DNA of 64,000 bases from Asanoa sp. WMMD1127 (GTDB lineage Bacteria; Actinomycetota; Actinomycetes; Mycobacteriales; Micromonosporaceae). Numbering within the stretch: the first letter of the stretch is position 1; each line of letters begins with the position of its first letter. The notes under the pieces are model-generated. The model was not told the origin of the DNA, did not search any database, and worked only from the letters and a program-made list of their open reading frames with translations. Of the stretch, positions 1 to 8,335 are shown one piece after another. The stretch spans positions 3,410,001-3,474,000 of the forward strand of contig NZ_JARUBP010000001.1 of NCBI RefSeq assembly GCF_029626225.1, written 5' to 3'. Both the position numbers and the translations under genes were made by a program.

Positions 1-1600
1 GCGCGTCGACGTCGACGTCGCCGGGCGGGTTGGTCGGGTCGGTGCGCACGACGACGTGCACCCGGGCCAGCAGCGACTCGGTGACGCGGGTCGTGTAGTC
101 GAGCCCCACCCCGTTGAACCGGCGCAGCAGGATCTCCTGCATGCGCAGCCGGTTGTGGGTGGTGAACCGGTCGCGCGGCAGATAGATCAGGCAGGAGATG
201 AACCGGCCGTAGCCGTCGCGGCGAACGAACACCCGAAGCTGCCGCCGGCCGGCCATCCGCAGCACGCCGATCACCGCGCGATAGAGGTCGTCGGTCTTGA
301 TCTGGAAAAGCTCGTCCCGGGGGTACGTCTCCAGGATCTGCAACAGGTCCTTGCCGGAGTGGCTGCGCGGCGACAGCCCGGAGCGGTCGAACACCTCGGC
401 GACCTTGCGGCGGACCACGGGCAGGTCGCGCACGCTGGTGCGGTAGGCGGCGCTGGAGAACAGGCCCAGGAACCGCCGCTCGCCGATCACCTCGCCCTGG
501 TCGTCGAAGACCTTGAAACCGATGTAGTCGAGGTACGCGGAGCGCTGCACCGTGGCCCGCGAGTTGGCCTTCGTGATGATCAGCAGCCGCTTTTCCAGCA
601 CCTTGGCGCGGGCCTCGGGCGGCAGCGCGGTCAGCGCCAGCGGCGTCGTCTGGTCCTGGCGGAGGATGCCGAGGCCGGTGCCCAGCTCGGCGGCCAGGCG
701 CTGCTCACCGTCGTCGCCGTCGACCAGCTTGTATTCGCGGTAGCCGAGGAAGGTGAAGTGCTCGCGGGCCAGCCAGCGGAGCAGCTCCACCGAGTCGGTG
801 ATGTCCTTCTCCGGCACCGGCGGGCGGGCGTCGGTGGTGCGGGTGGCCTCGAGCTCGTCGGCCAGCGCCAGGGCCTTCTGGCGCATCTTGGGCCAGTCCT
901 CGACCGCCTCGCGCACGTCGGTCAGCACCCGCACCAGCTCGCGTTCGAGCTGCTCGCGCTCGGTGGCGTCGCGGATCGCGTCGATCTCGACGCGCATCCA
1001 GCTCTCGACGATGTCGCCGGCGATCGCGTCGTCGGGCTCGACCTCGGCGGCGACCTCGACCAGCTTGCCCATCGGCTCGCGGCGGACCACGACCAGCGGG
1101 TGCACGAGCAGGTGGATGTCGAGGTGGCGGCCGGTCAGCAGGGCGGTGACGGAGCCGACCAGGAACGGCATGTCGTCGGTCACGATCTCGATCACCGTGT
1201 GCGGCAGGTCCTCGACCGGCTCGGTGATCCGGAGCTTGAGCTGGCCCGGCATCCGCTGCTCGGCCAGCTCGCGGTGGCTCTGCGCCGCCTCGACCATCTC
1301 GTCGGCCGTGTAGCCGACCAGTTCCTCGTCGGGGGCGAAGCGCCAGAACCGGGCGACCAGCGCGGCCTCGGGGCTGCCCGGGCCGGCCAGGTTGACGGCC
1401 TCGTCGACCAGGCGCTCGGCGTTGGGCACCGGCTCGTCGATCTCGCTGTCGTCGCCGTCGTCAACCGCGCGGGCGGTGGCCGTAGCCGCCCCGATCGGCT
1501 CGATCGCCACGTCGTCGTCGACCGCCGTATCGTACTCGTCGGTTATGTCTGACTGACCTCGTGACGTGCTCCGCGACGCGCGCGTGGAACGCCGATCCAT
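1..1600 (-). CDS. gdh: NAD-specific glutamate dehydrogenase, large type (5' part; C-terminus outside window)
   Basis: About 533 N-terminal residues are present and the gene runs off the left edge. The large bacterial NAD-GDH family (about 1600 residues) converts glutamate to 2-oxoglutarate and ammonia in the cytosol. The visible part carries the family's N-terminal regulatory region: an acidic leader, then segments such as DELVGYTADEMVEAAQSHRE-like and VIEIVTDDMPFLVGSV, an ACT-like fold stretch. The ATG at 1600 is chosen because GGGGAG lies 8 bases upstream and the reading frame is open from there to base 1. It is divergent from the penicillin-binding protein gene. The long open frame on the opposite strand is a high-GC shadow. 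Family call is confident; activity cannot be judged without the catalytic part. Confidence 0.88.
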   Translation of the reverse strand, partial: MDRRSTRASRSTSRGQSDITDEYDTAVDDDVAIEPIGAATATARAVDDGDDSEIDEPVPNAERLVDEAVNLAGPGSPEAALVARFWRFAPDEELVGYTADEMVEAAQSHRELAEQRMPGQLKLRITEPVEDLPHTVIEIVTDDMPFLVGSVTALLTGRHLDIHLLVHPLVVVRREPMGKLVEVAAEVEPDDAIAGDIVESWMRVEIDAIRDATEREQLERELVRVLTDVREAVEDWPKMRQKALALADELEATRTTDARPPVPEKDITDSVELLRWLAREHFTFLGYREYKLVDGDDGEQRLAAELGTGLGILRQDQTTPLALTALPPEARAKVLEKRLLIITKANSRATVQRSAYLDYIGFKVFDDQGEVIGERRFLGLFSSAAYRTSVRDLPVVRRKVAEVFDRSGLSPRSHSGKDLLQILETYPRDELFQIKTDDLYRAVIGVLRMAGRRQLRVFVRRDGYGRFISCLIYLPRDRFTTHNRLRMQEILLRRFNGVGLDYTTRVTESLLARVHVVVRTDPTNPPGDVDVDA

Positions 1601-1769
1601 CGGTGCCACTCCCCTTCGAACCCCACGACGTTGTGGGCCCAATCACGTCAGCGTACGGCGACCGCGATAACGGTTCCGCACTGCCTTGGCCTACCTGAGT
1701 ACGAGTGCTCATACCCATTTTGTGGGGCGTACTAGGGTCCTCATGTCCCCGGGGGAAGGATCTGTTGAC

Positions 1770-3698
1770 ATGCGTCGGTCGTACCTGACGAAACGTTCCG
1801 CGGCGGCCTTGGCCAGCGTCGCGCTGCTGGCCGCGGGCCTGGCCGGTTGCTCCAACGACCCGGGCCCCGTCGACGCCGTCGACGCCTTCCTCACCGGCTG
1901 GCAGTCGGGCGACCTGTCCAAGATCGCGTTCGTCGAGCCCGACGGATCGAAGGTGGCCGCCACCGACGTCGCGACGGCGCTCAAGGAGCTGTCGGGCGAT
2001 CTGGACAGGACCCCGCCGGCGGTACGCCGAGAGGGCGACCCGGAAGAGGTCGAGGGCAGCGCCACCGCCAAGATCAACGTTGACTGGACGTTGCCGGGCG
2101 GCACGCACTGGACCTACCCGTCGACCGTCCGGCTGACCCAGGGCTCCGACGACGTCTGGTCGGTGATCTGGGAGCCGGCGATCATCAACGCCAAGCTGCA
2201 GAGCGGGGACCAGCTCGGCCTGCGCCGCGAGCGGCCGGCCCGGGCCGGGGTGCTGGACGGCGCCGGCAAGCCGATCGTCGAGCCGCGCGACGTGGTCGTG
2301 GTCGGCATCTACCCGCTCAAGGTCCAGGACCCGGAAGGGATCACCCGGGCGCTGGACTCGGCGTTCAAGTCGGTCCGCCCGAAGCTGCCGCCGATCAAGC
2401 TCGACGATCTGCCGAAGCGGATCGCCGCGGCCGAGGACCAGGAGCAGTTCCTCGAGGTCGTCTCGCTGCGCCGCGAGGCGTACCTGCAGATCCGGTCGAA
2501 GATCCAGCCCCTGGAAGGCACCCAGTTCCGCGAGGAGAAGCGCGACCTGGCCCCGACCCGCGCGTTCGCCCGCGCGCTGCTCGGCTCGGCCGACCCGGCG
2601 CTCAAGGAGGACATCGACCAGCGGCCCGACGAGGTGGCCGAGGGTGACCTGGTCGGCCACGGCGGCATCCAGGGCGCGTTCGACAAGCAGCTGCGGGGTA
2701 CGCCCGGTGTGTCGGTCGTGGTCTCCCAGAAGGCGCCGGACGGCGAGGTCAACGACGGCGACGAGCTGTTCCGCGCCGAGCCGAAGCCCGGCGCCCCGGT
2801 CAAGACGACACTGGACCCGGCCGTCCAGAACGCCGCCGACGCCGCCCTGGTGGGTGTGTCGCAGCGGTCGGCCCTGGTCGCGCTGCGGGCCAGCGACGGC
2901 GCGGTGCTGGCGGCGGCCAACGGCCCCGACGGCGGCACGGGCGAGAACCTGGCCTTCACGGCGCAGGTGCCGCCGGGTTCGACGTTCAAGGTCGTGAGCG
3001 GCTACGGCCTGCTCGACAGCGGCAAGGTGACGGCGTCCACAGTGGTCGACTGCCCGAAGAACTTCACGGTGGACGGGCGGTCGTTCAAGAACTCGGAGAG
3101 CTTCGCGCTGGGCAAGGTGCCGTTCCAGGTGGACTTCGCGAAGTCGTGCAACACGGCGTTCGCGCGGCTGGCGCCGGAGCTCGGGCCGGACGGACTCGCC
3201 GAGGCGGGCCGCAACCTGGGGCTCGAGGCCAAGTGGGACCTGGGCGTCGACGCGTTCAGCGGCAAGGTCTCGACCGGCGGCTCGGCCGCCGAACGAGCCG
3301 CGGCCGCGTTCGGCCAGGGCACGACGCTGGTGTCCCCGCTCGCGATGGCCGCGGCGACCGCCTCGGTGGCGAAGGGCTCGGTCGTCACGCCTAGTGTGCT
3401 CGCGGACCGCCCCGCGGCGGCGGGGTCGGCCCTCAAGGCGTCGACGCTGGAGCCGTTGCGCGCGATGATGCGCCAGGTGGTCACCTCCGGGACGGCGACG
3501 ACCCTCAAGGACGTCCCCGGTGGCCCGGTGTCCGGCAAGACGGGCACGGCCGAGTTCGACGACAACCCGGCGCACACGCACGCCTGGATGGTCGGCTGGC
3601 AGGGCGACGTGGTGTTCGCGGTCTTCGTGGAGAACGGCGGCGGCAGCGGCGAGACCGCGGTCCCGGCCGCGGAGCGGTTCCTGCGCGCGCTGCACTGA
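1770..3698 (+). CDS. Penicillin-binding transpeptidase, lipoprotein (class B, PbpA/MecA-N type)
   Basis: A 642-residue cell-wall D,D-transpeptidase. A lipoprotein signal ends in the lipobox LAGC near residue 28, so the protein is probably anchored outside the membrane. An NTF2-like MecA-N domain follows, then a dimerisation region and the transpeptidase domain. The catalytic motifs are intact: STFK at 404-407 (acyl-Ser404), SCN at 459-461 and KTGT at 590-593. The ATG at 1770 is preferred over an in-frame ATG at 1743 because GGGGGAAGGA sits 9 bases upstream and the signal peptide starts there. A possible -10 (TAGGGT, 1733-1738) lies just before. The gene stands alone between a divergent gdh and a small downstream gene. 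Confidence 0.93.
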   Translation: MRRSYLTKRSAAALASVALLAAGLAGCSNDPGPVDAVDAFLTGWQSGDLSKIAFVEPDGSKVAATDVATALKELSGDLDRTPPAVRREGDPEEVEGSATAKINVDWTLPGGTHWTYPSTVRLTQGSDDVWSVIWEPAIINAKLQSGDQLGLRRERPARAGVLDGAGKPIVEPRDVVVVGIYPLKVQDPEGITRALDSAFKSVRPKLPPIKLDDLPKRIAAAEDQEQFLEVVSLRREAYLQIRSKIQPLEGTQFREEKRDLAPTRAFARALLGSADPALKEDIDQRPDEVAEGDLVGHGGIQGAFDKQLRGTPGVSVVVSQKAPDGEVNDGDELFRAEPKPGAPVKTTLDPAVQNAADAALVGVSQRSALVALRASDGAVLAAANGPDGGTGENLAFTAQVPPGSTFKVVSGYGLLDSGKVTASTVVDCPKNFTVDGRSFKNSESFALGKVPFQVDFAKSCNTAFARLAPELGPDGLAEAGRNLGLEAKWDLGVDAFSGKVSTGGSAAERAAAAFGQGTTLVSPLAMAAATASVAKGSVVTPSVLADRPAAAGSALKASTLEPLRAMMRQVVTSGTATTLKDVPGGPVSGKTGTAEFDDNPAHTHAWMVGWQGDVVFAVFVENGGGSGETAVPAAERFLRALH

Positions 3699-3744
3699 GC
3701 GGCCGGGGTCGCGTGGCGCGGTCGCGGTGGGCCAGCATGGAGCG

Positions 3745-3951
3745 ATGCCGGATGGACCGAGGTACGTGGTGCTACGGGAGATCGCCGACGACACGTGGCA
3801 GGTGGTCGCCGAGGTGCCCCGCCGGGCGGGCCTACCCGCCCGGCGCGGCCGCGCCCAGGCCGTCGAGGACGCGCTCGGCCGCCCACCGGCGGAGGGGGAG
3901 CGTTATGCGGTGATCCTCCGCAGCGAATGGCGCCTGTCCCTCGACTGGTGA
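3745..3951 (+). CDS. Small conserved-looking hypothetical protein, 68 aa
   Basis: The protein begins MPDGPRYVVLREI and ends in SEWRLSLDW. It has alternating hydrophobic beta-like segments (YVVLRE, WQVVAEV, YAVILR) around a basic alanine/arginine loop, suggesting a small single-domain fold. No signal peptide or membrane segment is seen. The ATG at 3745 is 46 bases after the penicillin-binding protein and in the same direction, so it may share that transcript. Its 3' 120 bases overlap the end of the oppositely oriented orphan gene. I do not recognise a family; the gene is supported by codon pattern and position only. Confidence 0.6.
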   Translation: MPDGPRYVVLREIADDTWQVVAEVPRRAGLPARRGRAQAVEDALGRPPAEGERYAVILRSEWRLSLDW

Positions 3952-4860
3952 CGCGCCGGGGCCACCTGCTGGCTGACCCAGCGTCCCACGCGTTGGCGCC
4001 TGGGCGCCCCTTCGGCCCGGGTGGTGACACATCGTCGGTCGGCGGGCCATACAGCGGCTCCTGCTTCGGGCAGTTCGAGTCGCGCTTGACGGACCAGGCC
4101 CCCGGCCGCGCGGGCGGATTCTCCGGCTCGGCTGCTGCCTGACTCGGTCTGCTGCGCCTCGGCATGATCTGCCTGCTGACGTCGGTGAGCCTGGCCTGGT
4201 CGGGCTTGACGGGCATGGGTGGGCCTGCGTGGCCTCGTCGGCCCGCTTGACATGGGTCGGCCTGCTTGGCGTTCTAAGCTCGGCCTGGTGGGCCTGGTCA
4301 GGCTCGGCCTGGTGGGCCTGGTCAGGCTCGGCATGATGGGCCTGGTCAGGCTCGGCCTGGGCCTGATGGGCTGCCTGGGGCTCGGCTTGGTCGGTCGCGT
4401 CCGGCGCGGCCGTATGCGGCTCGGCCATCTCTCGCCGCGCCGCGGCAGATCGGACTGACGATCCCGGTAAGGCCGCTTCGACCGCTACCTTCTGCACTCC
4501 ACCCGCTGGGATCGAACCCATGTGAGCGAGAAGTTCTGGTGGGCCCGCGGACTGCGTGCCCTCTGACACAACCGCTTCGACCGCCATCGCTGCGGTGGTC
4601 CGTTGCTGCCAAGCCGCCATCAGTTTCGCATCGTCGGGAACTTCGCCGTACAGGCGGCGAAGCTTTCGCGAATGCCGCCGAGTCAGGCCCAACTCCCTAA
4701 CGCGCGCATGCGCACGACGGAATTCCTCGGCTTCAAGCGAATAATTGCGGCGCTCTGTCCTATCACGCATAGCGGTCATGTGGGTCGCCGTGAAGAGTTG
4801 AAGCTGCCGCATGTGAATATTGTCCCGCCAAATCACCTGGCCCATCAACTCGACTTTCAC
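3832..4860 (-). CDS. Orphan protein with tandem AEPDQAHQ repeats, 342 aa
   Basis: The start ATG at 4860 has AGGTGG six bases upstream. The first ~130 residues look like a folded, basic, helical domain (for example RRAHARVRELGLTRRHSRK). The middle (about residues 160-195) is a run of near-identical 8-residue units AEPDQAHQ, encoded by 24-bp DNA repeats at 4276-4371. The C-terminal part is Arg/Pro/Ser-rich and less protein-like. A different frame looks more natural from about 4205 downward, so a frameshift there is possible; the last 40 codons also run antisense to the small gene at 3745-3951. Base composition of the N-terminal half is lower in G+C than its neighbours, suggesting transfer. Function unknown. 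Confidence 0.55.
   Translation of the reverse strand: MKVELMGQVIWRDNIHMRQLQLFTATHMTAMRDRTERRNYSLEAEEFRRAHARVRELGLTRRHSRKLRRLYGEVPDDAKLMAAWQQRTTAAMAVEAVVSEGTQSAGPPELLAHMGSIPAGGVQKVAVEAALPGSSVRSAAARREMAEPHTAAPDATDQAEPQAAHQAQAEPDQAHHAEPDQAHQAEPDQAHQAELRTPSRPTHVKRADEATQAHPCPSSPTRPGSPTSAGRSCRGAADRVRQQPSRRIRPRGRGPGPSSATRTARSRSRCMARRPTMCHHPGRRGAQAPTRGTLGQPAGGPGASPVEGQAPFAAEDHRITLPLRRWAAERVLDGLGAAAPGG
4276..4371. repeat. 24-bp tandem repeat, about four units, inside the orphan gene
   Basis: Units begin at 4276, 4300, 4324 and 4348, the last being degenerate. The unit core is AGGCTCGGCCTGGTGGGCCT plus GGTC. Because the unit is a multiple of three, copy-number changes lengthen the encoded AEPDQAHQ run without shifting frame. 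A weaker, decayed continuation (GGCCTGCTTGGC-like) extends left to about 4215. Confidence 0.9.
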
Positions 4861-5148
4861 TGATTTCCACCTGGCGAAAATAAACGAGAGTGCTTACTCA
4901 TATCGCTGCTTCTCGATGAGCGAGGCATGTGTCGCCCTGCGAAGGTGGCGACAAGTCCTGCTCCAGGCCGCTGGACTGTGCGAATGCGCCGTGCGGACGA
5001 CGCTGCCAGTTGATATTCGGGCTAAACGCGTCCAGTGCTTTCTGAAGAGGAGCCCAACGCGTGCACTCGCGCGCTCGATTATGGGCCCGGCCGGGGCGGC
5101 CGCGCTCTCGCCATTTCGGCCGCATAAGTCATTCGCCATGCATCCGAT
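4861..5148. other. Lower-GC stretch without a convincing gene
   Basis: This 290-base stretch separates the orphan gene from the decayed antitoxin copy. Open frames on the minus strand (4894-5232 and 4898-5125) have no good start site and no third-position GC bias, and neither reads like an intact protein. It contains the upstream region of the orphan gene, including its ribosome binding site just right of 4860. It looks like degraded or foreign DNA; I see no insertion-sequence ends. Confidence 0.5.
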
Positions 5149-5268
5149 CATGGTCATTGGACAGCGGACCAGTCGACCCCCGATAAGGGCCGGGCCGGCA
5201 AATGCCGCGGTGGTGTCCTCTGACTCGCGCACGATGCGCGTGGCGAAGCGCCTGGGCCAGTTTTCGGA
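5149..5268 (-). pseudogene. Decayed copy of the antitoxin C-terminus
   Basis: This stretch aligns with 5629-5745, the 3' part of the intact antitoxin gene. Shared landmarks are CATGGTC, GGACAGCGGACC, AAGGGCCGGG/CAGGGCCGGG and TCGCGCACG in the same order and spacing. Translated, it keeps a VRE-...-TAAFAGPAL segment matching VREW-...-TAAVYADPAL. A one-base gap near 5180 breaks the frame, and substitutions have removed the usual codon bias. It lies directly after the toxin stop codon, giving an antitoxin, toxin, antitoxin-tail order. It is clearly homologous to the intact copy and clearly not a working gene. Confidence 0.75.
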
Positions 5269-5601
5269 TCACTCCGTCGTTTTCAGGTGAGCCGGACCGG
5301 CCGCGACCAACCACACGATCCTGCGATCCAGATCGTGGCAGTACCAGATGCGCCCGCCGGCGGTCACTTCGTATTGCCATTGGTCGAGGACCTGGCCGCC
5401 CACCGCACGGGTCGCCAGCGAGCCGCGGAGCCGGTGCTGGCGTGTCGGGTTGTCCGGTGCGTCAGGTCGCTCGGTCAAAATGATCCGGGCGGTCTGGCAG
5501 AGCTGCTCCCATCCTTTGACGGCCTCCGAGGTAGCGAACCTTGCTTCCCAGCCGCCCGGTTGGGCCGGCGGCGCGACGCGGTCTCCCCGTTTCGGTGGCA
5601 T
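5269..5601 (-). CDS. RelE/ParE-like toxin of a type II toxin-antitoxin pair
   Basis: A 110-residue protein. It has the layout of actinobacterial RelE-superfamily toxins: an N-terminal helix with WEARF and KGWEQL, then a strand-rich C-terminal half with HRLRGSLATR, QWQYEV and GRIWYC. RelE-type toxins are ribosome-dependent mRNA nucleases; the activity here is inferred from family resemblance. The start ATG lies 3 bases after the antitoxin stop, so the two are translationally coupled with the antitoxin first. An atypical point is WYCHDLDRRIVWLV, where relatives usually have a WYLxD segment. The name is less certain than the pairing. Confidence 0.68.
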   Translation of the reverse strand: MPPKRGDRVAPPAQPGGWEARFATSEAVKGWEQLCQTARIILTERPDAPDNPTRQHRLRGSLATRAVGGQVLDQWQYEVTAGGRIWYCHDLDRRIVWLVAAGPAHLKTTE

Positions 5602-5604
5602 GGG

Positions 5605-6066
5605 TCATTCCTCGGGACCGGGCACGGGGCCATGGTCGTCGGACAGCGGACCGGTCAGCTCGCGGGTCAGGGCCGGGTCCGCATAGACCGCGGCGGTGGC
5701 CTTCCATTCGCGCACGGTCTGGCCCAGGACGCCCCACTGGCCGAGTTCGGCCGAGATCTGCGCCGCCTTGACGAAGTCGCGCACGAACTGCTGCACGTCG
5801 GCTGCCGGCAGCAAGGCCAGCCAGGGGAACTCGTCGGAGAGCGCCTCGGTGGCGAGATCGGCGGGCAGGTGGGTGAGCACGTTGCGCAGCGCCCGGGCGG
5901 CGGCGATCGCGCCCTCACCCGCGGCCGTCACGCGGTCTTCGCGGGTTAGCAGCAGCGTCGCGCCGTCGCGGCGCCGGACCCGCACGTCGCCCGAGTCGGC
6001 CAGCGCGGCCACGCTCCGCGGGTCGCGTTGTAGCTCGCTCCACTGCACTTCCGTCGTCTCCACCAC
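5605..6066 (-). CDS. Phd-like antitoxin of the toxin-antitoxin pair
   Basis: A 153-residue protein. Its N-terminal ~50 residues (VQWSELQRDPRSVAALADSG, then VRVRRRDGATLLLTRE) match the Phd/YefM-type DNA-binding domain that autoregulates the operon. The helical C-terminal ~90 residues would wrap the toxin. Two consecutive GTG codons (6066, 6063) can start it; no strong ribosome site is seen. It is the first gene of the operon, divergent from copA by about 85 bases. Its C-terminal coding part is duplicated in broken form downstream of the toxin. Confidence 0.7.
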   Translation of the reverse strand: MVETTEVQWSELQRDPRSVAALADSGDVRVRRRDGATLLLTREDRVTAAGEGAIAAARALRNVLTHLPADLATEALSDEFPWLALLPAADVQQFVRDFVKAAQISAELGQWGVLGQTVREWKATAAVYADPALTRELTGPLSDDHGPVPGPEE

Positions 6067-6123
6067 TCACCAATTCTGAACTTTTTCAAGACTCGCCGCA
6101 AGGCACCTGCCCCGGTTCGACTA

Positions 6124-6142
6124 GATACCCCTGTGGGGTATC
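6124..6142. promoter_or_regulatory. CsoR-type copper operator upstream of copA
   Basis: GATACCCCTGTGGGGTATC is a perfect inverted repeat with 8-base arms around TGT. TACCC/GGGTA arms around a G/C-rich centre are the known form of CsoR sites in actinobacteria. It lies 10 bases before the first possible copA start and so would cover the promoter. No csoR gene is in the window, so the repressor must be encoded elsewhere. Confidence 0.8.
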
Positions 6143-6151
6143 GTTCCGGGC

Positions 6152-8320
6152 ATGGCGATACCTCCCGGGGGTACAGTGAGCGGCGTGGTGGATCGGATCG
6201 AGTTGGCTATCGGCGGGATGACCTGTGCGTCCTGTGCCAGCCGGATCGAGAAGAAGCTCAACCGGATGCCCGGGGTCACCGCCTCCGTCAACTACGCCAC
6301 CGAGATCGCCAGTGTCAGTGCGGCGGCCGGCGTCACCGTCGACGACCTGATCGACACCGTCCGGAAGACCGGCTACACCGCCGAGCCCGCCCGAGCACCG
6401 GAGCAGCCGGCCCAACCAAAAGACGAGCTGCGTACGAAGGTGCTCGTCTCCGCCGCCCTCGCCCTGCCCGTGATCGTCCTCGCGATGGTCCCGGCCTGGC
6501 AGTTCACCTACTGGCAGTGGCTCTCTCTCACCCTCGCCGCCCCCGTGGTGGTGTGGGGTGGCGCCGCCTTCCACCGCGCCGCCTGGGTCAACCTTCGCCA
6601 CGGCGCCGCGACCATGGACACGCTGATCTCGATCGGCACCCTGGCCGCGCTCGGCTGGTCGCTCTGGGCGCTGTTCTTCGGCATGGCCGGCGAGCCCGGC
6701 GTACGCCATGGCTTCTCCCTGACCCTCGAACGCGGCGCCGGCACCGACGCGATCTATCTCGAGGTGGCCGCCGGCGTCACGGTCTTCGTGCTCGCCGGCC
6801 GTTACTTCGAGGCCCGGGCCAAGCGCCGCGCCGGCGCCGCTCTCGAAGCGCTCGCCGACCTCGGCGCCAAGGAGGTCACGGTCCTCGAAGGCGGCCAGGA
6901 GCGCACCCGCCCTGTCGGCGAGCTCAGGAAGGGCGACCGCTTCGTCGTGCGGCCCGGCGAGAAGATCGCCACGGACGGCGTCGTCCACGAGGGCGCCTCG
7001 GCCGTCGACCAGAGCCTGCTGACCGGCGAGTCCATGCCGATCGAGGTCGGGCCGGGCGACCCCGTCACGGGCGGCACGGTCAACGCCGACGGCCGCCTGG
7101 TCGTCACCGCGACCAAGGTCGGCGCCGCCACGCAGCTCGCGCAGATCGCCCGCCTGGTCAGCCAGGCGCAGAGCGGCAAGGCCGAGGTGCAGCGCCTCGC
7201 CGACCGGATCTCCGGGGTGTTCGTCCCGATCGTCCTGGTGCTGGCCGCGGGCACCTTCGGCTACTGGTGGGGGACCGGTGGCGGGCTCGCCGCCGCGTTC
7301 ACCGCCGGCATCGCCGTCCTGATCATCGCCTGCCCGTGCGCGCTCGGCCTCGCCACGCCGACGGCGCTGCTGGTCGGCACCGGGCGCGGCGCGCAGCGCG
7401 GCATCCTGATCAAGGGCCCCGAGGTGCTGGAGTCGACCCGCGCCGTCGACACGATCGTCCTCGACAAGACCGGCACCGTGACCACCGGCAAGCTCGCCGT
7501 CGTCGGCGTCGAGGGTCCCACCGAGATCCTGCGGTACGCCGCCGCGGTCGAGGCCGGCTCCGAGCACCCGATCGGCCGGGCCGTCGTCGCCGCCGCCACC
7601 GCGCCGCTCCCGCCGGTCACCGACTTCCGGTCCACGCCCGGCCGGGGGGTCCGCGGCATCGTCGAGGGCCGCGAGGTGCTGGTCGGCCGGGCCGACTTCA
7701 CCGGCACCGAAGCCACCACCGCCGAGCCCGGCCACACCGTGGTCACCGTCGCGATCGACCAGGGAACACGCGGTCAGCTCGTGCTCGCCGACGAGATCCG
7801 CCCCAGCAGCCGGGCCGCCGTGGCCACCCTGCGCGGTTTGGGCCTGCGGCCCGTGCTGCTGACCGGTGACGGGGCCGCCGCCGCGGAGACCGTCGCCCGC
7901 GAGGTCGGCATCGACGAGGTGATCTCCGAGGTGCTGCCGGCCGACAAGGTCGACACCGTCAAGCGGCTCCAGGACGAGGGTCGCGTGGTCGCGATGGTCG
8001 GCGACGGTGTCAACGACGCGGCCGCCCTGGCGCAGGCCGACCTGGGGCTCGCGATGGGCGCGGGCACGGACGTGGCGATCGAGGCCGCCGATCTGACGCT
8101 GGTCCGCGACGACCTGACCGCCGCGGCCGACGCGATCCGCCTGTCCCGGCGTACGCTGCGGGTCATCAAGGGCAACCTGTTCTGGGCCCTGGCCTACAAC
8201 GTCGGCGCGCTACCGTTGGCCGCGGCGGGACTACTCAATCCGATGATCGCGGGTGCCGCTATGGCGCTTTCGTCGGTATTCGTGGTATCCAACAGTCTTC
8301 GGCTGCGCAGCTTCCACTGA
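6152..8320 (+). CDS. copA: Copper-exporting P-type ATPase
   Basis: A 722-residue P1B ATPase exporting Cu(I) at ATP cost. An N-terminal HMA domain has GMTCASC at residues 22-28. Membrane helices follow, then the actuator domain (TGES), the transport motif CPC at 394-396, the phosphorylation motif DKTGT from Asp438, and the hinge GDGVND at 617-622. The C-terminal helix pair carries the YN and MxxSS-type residues (GAAMALSSVFVVSNS) that mark Cu(I) ATPases. Start is uncertain: ATG at 6152 has a poor ribosome site, while GTG 6176 follows GGGGG; either leaves the HMA domain intact. A second imperfect CsoR-like palindrome at 6157-6174 lies inside the first codons if 6152 is used, which favours a later start. 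Confidence 0.93.
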   Translation: MAIPPGGTVSGVVDRIELAIGGMTCASCASRIEKKLNRMPGVTASVNYATEIASVSAAAGVTVDDLIDTVRKTGYTAEPARAPEQPAQPKDELRTKVLVSAALALPVIVLAMVPAWQFTYWQWLSLTLAAPVVVWGGAAFHRAAWVNLRHGAATMDTLISIGTLAALGWSLWALFFGMAGEPGVRHGFSLTLERGAGTDAIYLEVAAGVTVFVLAGRYFEARAKRRAGAALEALADLGAKEVTVLEGGQERTRPVGELRKGDRFVVRPGEKIATDGVVHEGASAVDQSLLTGESMPIEVGPGDPVTGGTVNADGRLVVTATKVGAATQLAQIARLVSQAQSGKAEVQRLADRISGVFVPIVLVLAAGTFGYWWGTGGGLAAAFTAGIAVLIIACPCALGLATPTALLVGTGRGAQRGILIKGPEVLESTRAVDTIVLDKTGTVTTGKLAVVGVEGPTEILRYAAAVEAGSEHPIGRAVVAAATAPLPPVTDFRSTPGRGVRGIVEGREVLVGRADFTGTEATTAEPGHTVVTVAIDQGTRGQLVLADEIRPSSRAAVATLRGLGLRPVLLTGDGAAAAETVAREVGIDEVISEVLPADKVDTVKRLQDEGRVVAMVGDGVNDAAALAQADLGLAMGAGTDVAIEAADLTLVRDDLTAAADAIRLSRRTLRVIKGNLFWALAYNVGALPLAAAGLLNPMIAGAAMALSSVFVVSNSLRLRSFH
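6157..6174. promoter_or_regulatory. Second, imperfect CsoR-like palindrome overlapping the copA start
   Basis: GATACCTCCCGGGGGTAC resembles the upstream operator (TACC/GGTA arms with a G/C centre) and begins 33 bases after it, about three helical turns. Paired sites could bind two CsoR tetramers or one extended complex. It covers the region between the two candidate start codons. Confidence 0.5.
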
Positions 8321-8335
8321 CCCTGGAGGTCCCGG

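Noticed and set aside
56-1552. Long open frame (498 codons) on the plus strand
   Set aside because: It is antisense to the NAD-GDH gene; composition is His/Arg/Gly/Leu-rich shadow sequence with no start signal or family resemblance.
4861-5148. Insertion-sequence or transposase remnant
   Set aside because: No terminal inverted repeats, target duplication or DDE motif could be seen; it remains unclassified low-GC DNA.
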